Positions 10,881 to 22,800 of a stretch of DNA of 24,013 nt are shown here, in pieces. The notes beneath the pieces were generated by a model, which was not told the DNA's origin, did not search any database, and was given only the letters and a program-made list of their open reading frames with translations. This stretch comes from Echinococcus granulosus (Eukaryota > Platyhelminthes > Cestoda > Cyclophyllidea > Taeniidae): positions 405,929-429,941 of the forward strand of contig NW_020170422.1 of the NCBI RefSeq assembly GCF_000524195.1, read 5' to 3'. Every line of letters begins with the position of its first letter. Within the stretch, counting starts at the first letter, position 1. The position numbers were made by a program, and so were the translations under genes.

Positions 10881-13800
10881 GTAGGTTGATGCATTTTATT
10901 TTCTATTTTGTTCCATTTTTGCCTTTACTAAGTTTATGTTGATGTCACTTTCCATTCTTTTAATATTTTCGTTGTAGTCATGCGTGGAAGATCAGAATTT
11001 GAGGAACCCAAGCCAAAGAAAAGACAAAAACAACAAAAATCTAGAAGAGGTCGACCGCGAAAGCGGCCAATTGATCCTAAACGACCATGGATTGAAAGTG
11101 ATGATGAAGAAGGCGACTATGTTGTTCCTGTGGACGATGAATCCGATGATGATGCTTTCCTTCAGCGTCTAGCAGAAGAAAAGGAGAGAGAGGAAGCTGA
11201 AGAGATTAAAAAGAAGCAGGAGGTGCGTTTTGTAGGGGTTTCCAACTCCCACCAACCCTTTCTTTGGTTTGTTTTAACACTATGAATAGCTCGGTGATAA
11301 ATGTCGATTCGTTGTTGAGTTTAGCTTCAGCGCCAACGGCGTTTAAAACGTGAGGAACGTAGATCAAGAGCTACCGGGAGACCTGGGCGACCGCGTACCC
11401 AAATACCGTTCGCCCATTTGTACGCAAATTCCAATGATGATGCTCAGGTAAGTATGCAATTGATTTCCAAAAAACCATGGCGTTTTTAGTCTTCATCCAA
11501 ACCCAGCGAAACAAGTGATGGAGAACAGTCGCTTTTAAACGACTATGCCGTGGAGGAGGAGGTCCTTGATTTTCCACCACCACCTGCCATGGAAAATGAC
11601 AACTTTGACGAGGTTGGAAATGGTGTTGGGACGAATTTAGAATCCACATCAGTACCTGATTTTCCTCGATTCAGTCCCGTCGTCCTGCGCCGTCGGGCAC
11701 CACCACTGACGCTTCCACCCTCCTCTCAGGACCTCATATGTCCCCCAGAACATCTTCTCGACGCTCTATCAATCTATCAAACCCTTCGACGATACGGTCG
11801 TTTGTTGCGACTCTCTCCCTTCCAGCTGGAAGACTTTTTGTCCGCTTTATTGGCCAACGAAAACTCAAATCTTATTGCAGCAGTTCACATAACCCTTTTA
11901 AATGCTCTCATTACCGAGGACGAAGCCAATGGGACACATCTCTGTCCCCCAGACTGCAAGGACGGGGTCTCTCTTCTGAGTTTCATCATAGATCGATATA
12001 CTTGGCCATATTTTCTTTCCCTCTACCTCAGTAGTGTGAAGCGTGGTGAATCTGCGGCTCTGGCAGCTCTTGCTCGCGTCGGTAACACCGCAACCGTCGC
12101 TTCGTCGGGTCCAATCGCGGCAGTTACGTTCAGCGGCGGGGCTGATGCCGTTGTCACCTCTGCTCTCTTCTATCCAGAGGATAGTGTCATACCCTTGGAT
12201 TTCTCATACCCTTTTGTTGACCTGCCGCAGCGTTTAGCCGTACTCCGAGGTCTTGTTGGCCTATTTCTTGCCACTGGTCCTGTCCGCGCTGACATACTTC
12301 GCGAGGGATTCATCGCACACGACGACTTTTGCCGTATATGTAGACAAAGTGGTGAGGTACTCTGTTGCGACACTTGTCCCGCTGTTTTCCATCTCACATG
12401 TCTCACACCACCCCTCGAGGCCGTGCCAAACTCCTCGTGGCATTGTCCTCTTTGTGAAACCGAGCAAGAGGTGTATGGGGAGAGGAAGGTTCCGAAAGCA
12501 CGTGGAGAGACTCGGATTTCCCCGCTGGGCTATGACAGAGCGGGCCGAGTCTATTGGTACATGGAAGGCCGACTGTTTGTGTAAGTTGGTAGTTGTTTTT
12601 AACGCTTGAGATGGCACATAACCACCCACGTAAGCGTTATTTTTCGCCTACTCCAGCGAACCAGTGGATTTTGCCCAGTGTGAACCCGAGCTACCGGGTT
12701 TATCGGAAGGTGTGCGGGACGAAGAATGGGAGAGACGTGAGGCGGAGCAGCCCACAGGCGATGATGAAGAAGAGGAGGCTGGAGAGGGTGGCGAGAAGAT
12801 TGAGTGTGGTGTGGAGGGCGCCTGCGATCCTTCCGTTGCTTATGCCAACGAACCACCCGTCTACTACTATTCCTCACTGGAATGCATCACCTCTGTTCGC
12901 CAGAGGCTCTCAACCCAATGGGAACCCGCGCTTTGCGTTCAACTTGACACCGTAATTGCGCTGATGGAGGCGAAAGAGCAGAAATCTAAGCAGGCTGCCA
13001 TGAAATCCGAGCCGAAAGAATGTAAGCTGATTATTTGATTTGAGCAAACACTGAGTCAATTGGTGGTTATCACGTTTTGGCGTCTACCAATAGCCGAATC
13101 AACGAAACATGAAAATGACTGCGGTGAAGAGAAAGCTGAAGCGACTGAAAGCGTAGTCGATGTGAAGAAAGAGGAGCAAGATGGCGATGCGACGGAGTTG
13201 ACAAAGTGGCCGCCAGTGCTGCCTCTCCCTTCGGCACTGACAGCCGCTCAGTTAACTGCTCTTTTCTCCAACTCGCAGTCGTTGCATCATATCGGCAGTG
13301 GTGGTGAGACAGCCTCGTCCCTCATGGAAAATGCCTTTGTGCTGGAGCTCTCTGGTGGTGTCCTGGTACACAATCAGGATGGTCTTTTTGAAAACTTTCC
13401 ACTGCCACCTGATGTGCATGTTCAACGACTTTCGGTGAGTTTTACTTCCTCTTTTTTCACGGTCTTCGAAGAGGTAATGATGTAATGGGTTCTAGCGTTG
13501 CGTAATTTCGACAAGTTCACTGGATAAGCTATACCTTGCCGTCTGCTTGCGCCCTCGATTCGAGTCCTCCAATTGAGAATTTGTTTTTGTCTTCATTTTT
13601 TACCTTCGGTTTTTGTCTTTAGACCAGTAATTGACATTGATAATAGTAGTTACACTAGCTCAATTGCTTTTCCAAGATCTTTAGCTTATTTTGGAGTGAC
13701 CTGAGACTGAATTACACTTACCTGCCTGTAACATTGCCAGGTTTTTCATCAGAGTAGTCAGTCTTGAATCTATGGCTCTGCTTTGCGTGCCACGTTTAGA

Positions 13801-16800
13801 TTTCGTCCTCCTACTTCAGTTCATTAATCACTATTCGCTCCGCTTGTATCAAGTTGACCTTTATGACGGTGTAAAGATGAATATTAATTATTTTACTCCT
13901 TCTTCTAACTAACATCTTTCATTCGTAAATGCAAAAGGAGTATTTTCGTTCATCCCTTCCACCTTTGAGTGAAATGCTTCATTTTTGTGTTTTTTTTGCA
14001 ATAAGTTGGATGCAATTCAATCAAATGTGGTTTTGAAAATGTATGTTTTATTTGAATAAAACTTGTATGTATGGAAAATTTGATTATGGAATTTGAAATC
14101 GTCTTGTATATGCCCGAGTATTTTTCTTGCAACGTTGCCTACAGGTAAGCCTAATAGCCGTCTGATGCAGCAATTTTCCCGTTAGCTTGCCTTTTCTTAG
14201 ATCTCAAATAGAATTAATATGATACTATTACAGTTTGCAGCTGAAACTATCGTCTTTATCTCTTCACCCTTGCAGGAGCCACGGCCTGCGTTAGTGCATT
14301 CACCTTTGTCCAGTTCTGTCCACCTTGCCCCCTCAAAACGCTGGCGAAGCTGGACAAACACTCTCTCCCAGGGTCTCTTCGTGCCCAACCCTACGGCGGA
14401 GACAGCCGAGTTAGCGGAGGTGAACATTGCCCTCAACCGTCCGCAACAACATGACGAACGCGAGAAGCGGCGCCTCCTGGTCAACAAGTTCTGCCTCTCC
14501 GACGCGGCTCTTGAAGCCTGGCGGTGGTTGGACGCCGAAGCCAGTGCCGAGATGATTCGACGCGCCATTGGCGAGGAATCATTAGACAGTGCAGCTGAGG
14601 CAGACTTAGTGAACAGAAGGGCCGATGCCGTTGGGCCTCTGCGATGGCTGCACACCATGAAACTTACTCTCTGCTTCATGGAAGCACAGGTGAGTGATAT
14701 TGCAAGAATTTGATTGTCCACCTGAGTTGCTCTAATGACGCTGTTATTTTGGTAGCTTCCAGCTGCAGCTCTATGTCCAGTCTGGCGTTTGCTTCGCAAG
14801 GACTGGATCGCGGCTGTTCTTAAGGCCACGTCTGTTCATGAACTTGCTGACCTCCTGGCTCGTCTGGAAGCTGCTATTCGTCCTGTCGCCTTTCAGCGGA
14901 CTTGGACCTCCTCCATCGGTAAGTGAGTCCTCTTTCAAATGGTAAAATTTTGTATGCGAAAGTGGCGGTGATTAACAATTTTAGTGGCTACTATAGGTGC
15001 GCTTCAACTGGATCGCTTTACGTCTGCTCAACGGGAGGAGGAGAAGCGAATACGTGCGTTGGAGCGCTCCTCTGCGGCGGTTAATGCAGCGCCAATAACG
15101 CTGGTGCGAACCAAAACTATTCAGCCGATTCGACATACTGTGTGGAAGACGCGGGGAGAGGAGTACCGACGTCTGGGAGGCGATGGGTGGCAGTGGGTTA
15201 GCGCCACGCGTCGCCACCAAAAATATTTGAAGACAGTGACTTTACAGTCAGCCAAACCAAATATTGACAGACCGGCTCATCTTGGGCTGGGTTGGGGAGT
15301 TAAACCTGAGCTCCTTGCCAACACTGTGCGCTGATTTGTGATTTATTAGTTTAGTATTCGTTATTTATGTTTTTCTGAGTTGAGCGTACAAATGCGTGTC
15401 TCTACCTTTTAACTCAGAGATTATTAGTTCCGGGTGTGTTTTTTCATTCTTCTAGGATCTGCATCCACCTCTACCCGAGGATGCGGCCCTTGATTATAGA
15501 GTGCATCCAATCACAGGAGTGCCGCTATGTCAAAACGTTCCGCGCAGCGTCTACACGATACCTCCTGAAGCTCTCCGAAATCAACCAGATGGTGTTATTA
15601 ACATCTCACAGGTATATGGCGGTGCTTTTATTTATTCATTACTCTAGACACACCCCTGAACTACGGTCGCATCTGTTGCAGTGTCTCAGAATAGGTGGCG
15701 GGGATTTCTTTCCACCACCTGCGAGATCACCTCTTCCCCTTTTGCCCACAAGCAAGACGCATCAGTGTGGAAGGGCGCATTTTCGATTGGACAGTCTTTT
15801 AGCCATGCGAGAAGCCGCGGCGTTACGTGATCAGGCTGCTAGCGAAGTAGCCCGTGGAGATTTAGATCAGTTGCGAATGGAACGCGAAACCGTGGCCGCC
15901 AGAGTGGCCGATATTCAATCGCGCTTGAGCGAATTGTCTAGTGAGGCACAAATTGCTCGCACAGAACATGCTAGAGCCGTGAAATCACGTCAAACAGCGA
16001 TAACGGAGATGAAACAGCTTAGTGAGCAACGTCTGAACCAGTCTTGTTATCAAGGAACCATCCCGTCGACTTCCTCTCTACGTGATGGTGGCGGTGGAGG
16101 AGGCGGCGGACGTGCCAAATCGCGCGCTTCAATGACTCCCGGACGCAACCGATCAGTGGCATCCCGACGTCTCCAGCGAGAGGAGTACAATTACGATTCG
16201 GGTGAAAGTGCCGAGTCCGAGGAATCCGCAGCTACGTCTTCTTCTCGACCTGCCAGTAGCACCACAGGGTGAGTTTTCTTCAAGGGTAATTTGAATAAAT
16301 CCCTCTTCTGTCCTATATATTCTTTCTCTCTTGTAGATCAAATGTCCTTCGTCGAAGCTCCCGTCGCCAGAAGACAAAGAGCGTTGATCCTGACTTTGTT
16401 GTGGATTTCGGTGAAGATGAAGAGGAGGAGGAGGAGGGTCGGGTTGACATCGACCGTGATGACGAGGACTTCAGTCTTCGCCAATGCGGTTCTGATGACG
16501 AGGCGATAGACGGTTCATCCTGGGCTCGGGGTGGTGGTAGTGTGCCCCAACTTGACGGTGCTGGAGATGATGATGATGATGATGGTATACTGGAAGGGGA
16601 CGAGGGAGACGAGGATGAGGAAGATTACGGTGTGGACGAGAACGGTACTGAAAACGATCCTGAGGGCAAAGTGGACGGGCTAGCCCAGAAGTCTCCTCTC
16701 AGGGTTCGTTCGCTGATCTGTTTAACTGATAGCGGTTGCATAATGTTATTCCTTAGGTATAAAATACTCTCGTTTGTTGAAACAGGCTGCTGCTACGGGG

Positions 16801-19800
16801 ACAGTGTCCGCCACTGTGTCTGGAAAGGGCGCACTGATCCCTCCTTCTTCCTCACCAGGGAAAAGTTTGCTCGCTCTTGCTATTGAAGGGAAGGCACCTG
16901 GTATTGTGCAGATAAATCAGTCGGCAAGTTGGCGTTCCTATTTATTTTCAAGGTTAATTTCTACTCCTGTCCGCGAGTTATTACCATCTCCCTATCGTAG
17001 ACGTCAAACGGCGAGTCTCCCGTGGAGGCGAAAGTCGTCGGGAGTGGTGCCGATAGTGGAAGTGGAGTGACGGTAGTGCCAACTCCTATCCCTACCGCTC
17101 CTGGTGGGCAACCTGTGCGCCTTGTAAGGGTGTTGCGTGCGCCACCGGGAGCCCCCGCAGGTACCCAAATTATCCAGGCGGTCGATCCACCCTCAGCACC
17201 TACTGGTGGTAGGTCGGATATGTTACTTATATTCACCTAAGTAGCATCAGCGAAACTAGTCGCTTTTGTTGCAGTAGGGTTGTGGTGAAGCATTTACCTT
17301 GCAATGAGCAGGCTACTTGAAATCTGTTTGTATGTGAATCAGACGAGAGCCATGCATGATCATAAGCCAAGTGATACAGATATTGAGTCAGTAGTTATGT
17401 CCTATTAGCATACCAAGATGTAGCACCTTCGACATCTAGCAGTAGATCGTCGACTGTCTTTAAGTATGTTAGGACTTTTTGAAAAACATTTTATCAGAAG
17501 GTATTTGCGGAAATCGCGTCCTTTACTCTCAAAGGCATAGGACTTTGACGCTTCCTCAAACCTCGAAACTAAACTACGGGTTCTTAGGATAGTTGAATTG
17601 AGCTAGGCATAAGTTGTATTTGTAGATTCGCACTTTTTTCTTTCATCCTTTATTTAACTCATCTACAGAAGGGTTATTCAAAAAGATGACAACCTTGGCA
17701 ATTGCTTTAAAGTGTCAGAGATCTTTATATAAATCTTAAATCTCCTCAAAAAGTAAATATTTAAGTATGGGCATCCCTTTTTCATTCTATTACCTTTAAC
17801 AAAACTCAATGAAGTACTTTGTTTTTTTTTTTGGCTGCATTTTAATTATTATTCATTCCATAACCTTACCCCCTGCCTGTACTTAGGACCGAAGACCACA
17901 CGACAGTCTTGACCTATGATACTCGAAATTCCCAATTTATCTGTAAAGAGGTGCTATCGTAGTCAGGTTATCCTTTGCAGCCCAAGGGTGAGCAGTACAG
18001 TAAAGTGGATTCAAAACACGAAATGCTATTCGCTATAAACTGAACTCGTACAGCCACTGAATGAAGTGCATAACCCGTTTTGAAATGCTTTTGTAAAGCA
18101 TAGTGCTTTATGCTCCAAATGGTTCTAAAATTTCATAGCTACTTTGTTGACGCGTTTTAGCCTCTGGAACCGGAAACCTAATAATTCCTGCTTCAACAGA
18201 ACCTGCCCTACAAAAGTCTCTTATACAAGTAAGTTTCGTGTCTTTCATTAAATTTCTTGCCATTGAAAACAGAACCCCTTATCTTCGGTAACCTCTGTAC
18301 TACAGCTCTCCTCAAGCGGTGGTGTCATAGTAACACAGGCCTCAACTCTGCCTGCAGGCTATCGACTAATTACACCCTCAAGTCTACCCCTAACCACCAC
18401 CAACACTGTGTCCTCCATGACTTCTGGAGGTGGTGCTTCTGTAGTGACGTCGGCGTCCCGAACACCGCTCAACTTCGTCCAGGTGGTCTCCACCACCCCA
18501 TCGTCTTCATCTGTGCAAGGGTTGAGGCCGCGGCCGCTAGTGCCGCAACCTCTTCGAGCTGGTCAGCCAGTCACCGTCAGCGCCACCGGTGCCCCTTCCC
18601 TCATCTCAATAGCACCGTCTCCAGTGGTTCGGGCACCCCCCCTTAGACCTCTCTTAGCACCTGCAAGTAGACCTGTATGTTGGTGCATCAGTCCATCATC
18701 CCAGGATTTCGTTTCTCTGGTCTTTTGCATGGGAAGGAGGGGGATTGGTGCATTTTAACTCTAAGCTTCTTTACTGACTGATTATAAGGATTGGTATATA
18801 GTCTTTCACATTTTGTGCGAATTTCGTCATCTTTAAGTTGCGTAATTCTCGTCCTTTCGTTGATTTCGTGTTCTATATTGTGTCAAGAGAGCTCACTTAA
18901 ATGGATTAGGACAATATGATCTTCGGGGAATTGATGAAAGGATCGTTTTTTTCTTGCACACTTATCTATAATTTGTGAATTTCCTTCCCCTATGCTTTTA
19001 GTGTTTTCTTAATACTGCATTCACTACTCTGCTCAGATAACTTTTTTAGATGGTACATTTGTTCCTTGTGAGTTGCGATCATTTGTAAAGTGATGAAAGC
19101 GTTTATTTTATATTTTAATACGGTCATTCGCTTCATATCTTCTTACCTATTCCAATTTACTGTTTTTCGGAGAAGCTGTTTAATGATTTTGCTCTGTGCA
19201 ACCTACATAACCCTTAAAATTCATCTGCAAATTACTTCATTCTCTCCCTTCACTTGTTTCCCAACTTCTCAATGAGCCAACCGGTTTTTCCAAAGGTGGT
19301 ATTTGAGTCGGCTGCCTAATTTAAGGAACCCAATCTTTGGAAAGGTGATTGGCACTAGTTCCATCATTTTCAAACTTCTACGCATTTGAGACGATGGGAT
19401 CATTTCATAAAGCAATACAGCGAAAATGTTCTTTGCTGTCTTCAAGCCAACGCATTCTCCTCGATCATTTTCGTGCTAGTTGAAGGGGCGGTTTTGCTCT
19501 ACCCTAGGAAAATAACTTCTGTAGGGCAATTTTGTTTCATTTCAAAGATTATCAGTAAGTTGTTCTCTCATCTGTATGGAAATTTCACGTAATTAGATCT
19601 CCTTGTTCTTATCAGGTCACACAAACGGTGAGAATTAGATTCATTTTCTACACTGGAAATACCGTCCTTGAGGAGTTGGTTACTAATCCTTCATCTCAGC
19701 TATAGCATTCGATAAATGTGTTACTTGTGGCTGGGTCGCATCAGACAGGAAGGTATGGCTTTATTATTTGAACCTGTATTCATTGAGGCTTTGGTCGAAC

Positions 19801-22800
19801 TTGGAACTGATGTCATCCCATGATGTTGCTAGCATGACTAAAAAAGTTTCCGTCTAGTTATTATCTTAGTTCCCAGTGCATATGAAATTGTTTGGTCCTC
19901 AAGTATTAGCTTGCTAAAATCGAATGGGAAATTGTCTCTGAGTCGATGCGGCGACAGTTTTCGGTACAAATGCTAAACGGAACCCTACTTTACTGCCTCT
20001 TGCATGTAAAATAAATGACTATTGGCAAGAAATTGAGTAATTCTTACTGATGGTCGTACCGGTTAGCGAAACTCCGATCTGACTTGGTAATCGAGATTCA
20101 TCGAATTTGCACGTTTTAATTTTAGCTAGCAGAACAATTTTTATCAAAAGTAATTCTTTTAGAGGTCTGGATCCTAGGTAAGAGCAAGTAAATTACCCCC
20201 CATAAAAGTGGAATCGTGATAACCGTTTCTAAGTTCTATTTGAATTGTGGCAATTTTTAGCGGGATTGGCTATCATCATTCCTGTATTTTCAGATTCTCG
20301 CTAGCTCGTCTAACTTGGCACCGTCCCTGCGTCCACGAATGGTACGAGTGGTAACGCAGCCAATGCAACTGGATCCGAGTCTCGACCAAGCTGTCACTGA
20401 AGCTGCCACCAAATTACATCAGGTTGACTTAGAACTCTTCAATCTTCGCAAGGAGGTCAGTTTTGCTTAATGCTACCCGTAAGGAGGTAGACAAGCAGCC
20501 CATAGTTAATGATGTCTTCTACAGCTAAGGCATCTGGAATCGCAGCTGGCAGAGCTGAGTGCTCGTGTGGAAGAGAAGGAGGCTATGGTGGCTCGGTGTG
20601 GTCGTTCCACCGCTAATCCTTACTCCCTCAGCAACCATGCCACCTCCCTTTTGGCGCGCCTAAATCGCGCTGCTAAGGCGGCAACTGCAGCCAACCAACG
20701 ATCGAAGGGCCGACGATTTCTCACTTTACCCAAGCATCTGCCTTCGGTTAATCCCTACGCCTGGCCGCCTGATAAATTATTCGGGTCTAGCGTCTCCTCC
20801 ACTTACCCTGAGGTCGATAAGGTGTGGGCAGACGAGATTTTACTCCCCACCTCCCTCAATTCCCTCTGCTAATATTTGAGGTCTTGATTTTTCTGTCGTT
20901 TTAGGATACCTCGGTGCCCGTGACAAATCTCTTTCGTTTGAGTCGGGTGAACTTGCGAGCATTGATTCTTGCAGCTGGTAGGAAGGAGGTACCAGGCTAT
21001 GAGGCAGAGAAAAAACGATTGGCTTCGGTAGGCACACTTTTCTACTAATTAGGTGTAGAAATGCTTTTTTAAATGGTTCGAGGATTGCATTGTATTCAAT
21101 ACTTAAGTATCATTTGCACGTCGGGAGTGCGCTTACTTGAAATTTTAAGCAGAATCAAACCGCCCAGAAATGCTCTTAGCTCCTGCTCTAAAATTATCAG
21201 GCCACATCGTTTGCAACTTTGCTTCTATATTAGTTGCAATATCCATCTCTCCAAAGCGCATAATTTCCGCTAATGTTGGTTGCTATGTAATGACTTATGC
21301 TTCACGTTACTCAAACATTGCTAGTGCCATCTGTAAACCAACACTCCCAACTCGTCTATCGGTAAAACAACCTACTCAATTTGCTTACTAGCTGCAATAC
21401 TCGGCGCCTAACATAATGAAATTTTCTGTGTCGACACAGGTATCTGCCCTCTTTAGCAACATGTATTTGAATGCAATCACCAGTAGCGTTTATTCTTTTT
21501 TATAAACACCCGTAGATTCCTTGGTCCTACCCTACTGCTCGACCATGTTTCGCGGAGGCGTGGCGTTTCCGTTTGCGCCAAATCCTTCTTCAGCCAGCCG
21601 CCTCGAGTTGTGGCATCCTGAACACGCCCTCGCATTACGGTGTGGCCATGGCCACCCTAGCAGCACATTTGCGTCTCCTCTGGCACTCTCTTCGGTGGGA
21701 TGAGATTATACTCTCCGCAGCCGCTTGCGAAGACGCCACGCTAATGGCGGATCGCTACTACCTTAAACAGAGCATCTCTGAAGGTCATGGTGGCGGTTAT
21801 GCACTGCGAAGGGTTGTGGCTATCAAACCATTGGTGAGCTTGCGCTATTCTTATTCCCCTCTCATGCATTAATGAGTTTTGTTTGTTACATATGTTGAAC
21901 GTAGCTGTTAGGTTGCTGGAGAATGAAGACAAACATTATCTTAGTAAATAGCTCTTGTTTTGAAAGTCTACATTTGTGCTCCCCGCGCTCATTCTTTCGC
22001 CTAAGATGGAGAAATCTTTCCAATGAATTGTAATAATGCGCTATCCAGGAGCTGAGGTTATACAATGAAGCTTCACATTTCATTGGTGGTGGTGTATTTC
22101 ATACGGATTTGGATGATATTCATAAATCCCATGTATTTTGGTAGGAACTTCTTCAGCTGGCATATCCTCCATGTCAACCGTTTTTCGTGATAACTTTATC
22201 CTAATGGAATGTTTGAAAGGAAAATATCGTGTTCTTAGTAAGCCATTCCTAGAAGTCGACTGCAATACGTTGAATTGTGATTTTGTTCCATCACCAGTCA
22301 TTGTGTAGAACTTGGAACTAAAAATTGGTAACAAAGTTGATCCTTGTACTTTGTTTTCCCAGATTCGGCTCTTCGTGTCAAAAGATTGAAGGGGGTTCGT
22401 AGTCAAATGTTTGATGCAAAAATACTTTGTCATCAAACGATTGGCACTGTGAAATGCGTTGGCTGTAATCGGACTGGAAGTCGGATTGATGCACAAAGGT
22501 TTATAACGTTACTGCGGGTTTCACTGCATTATTTTTGATATATCTTTTTGGTTTGAGGCTGGGGATACCCTCAATTTTCAAGTAACGAAGGTCCTTTATG
22601 AATCTGTTTCCTTATGGTGCCTAAAAATTATTATGAACTCTACTAAGGGATGGTGTATGTATTTAGCTGGGCAGAAGGATGACCGAGATGGTGAACGAGC
22701 AGCGCGAAATTGAGCTTACGAAGCTCGGACAACTAGCATTTTACAGGTGCCTTCGCGTCAAATTGGAACTTGTTTTACAGCTTCAAAAGGCCACGTCATT

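Noticed and set aside
12261..12629. 122-codon minus-strand ORF opposite the PHD finger
   Set aside because: Shadow of the exon 4 coding frame. All eight zinc ligands and the WSD-type motif are on the plus strand.
13545..13575. tRNA B-box-like GATTCGAGTCC in BPTF intron 6
   Set aside because: The surrounding bases do not form the T arm or acceptor stem. The motif is a simple palindrome CTCGA-T-TCGAG.
14197..14829. 210-codon minus-strand ORF opposite BPTF exons 7-8
   Set aside because: The plus strand carries strongly conserved BPTF sequence here; the antisense frame is a codon-structure shadow with no recognisable domain.
15436..15681. First 82 codons of the plus ORF that begins at 15436
   Set aside because: Out of frame with exon 10 and including a 70-nt intron. 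Only the part from 15682 is used.
16704..16886. Read-through of the exon 12 frame beyond 16703 to the stop at 16886
   Set aside because: Crosses an intron. The reading after 16703 (VRSLICLTDSG...) loses composition and similarity, and the exon 13 frame is open and in phase.
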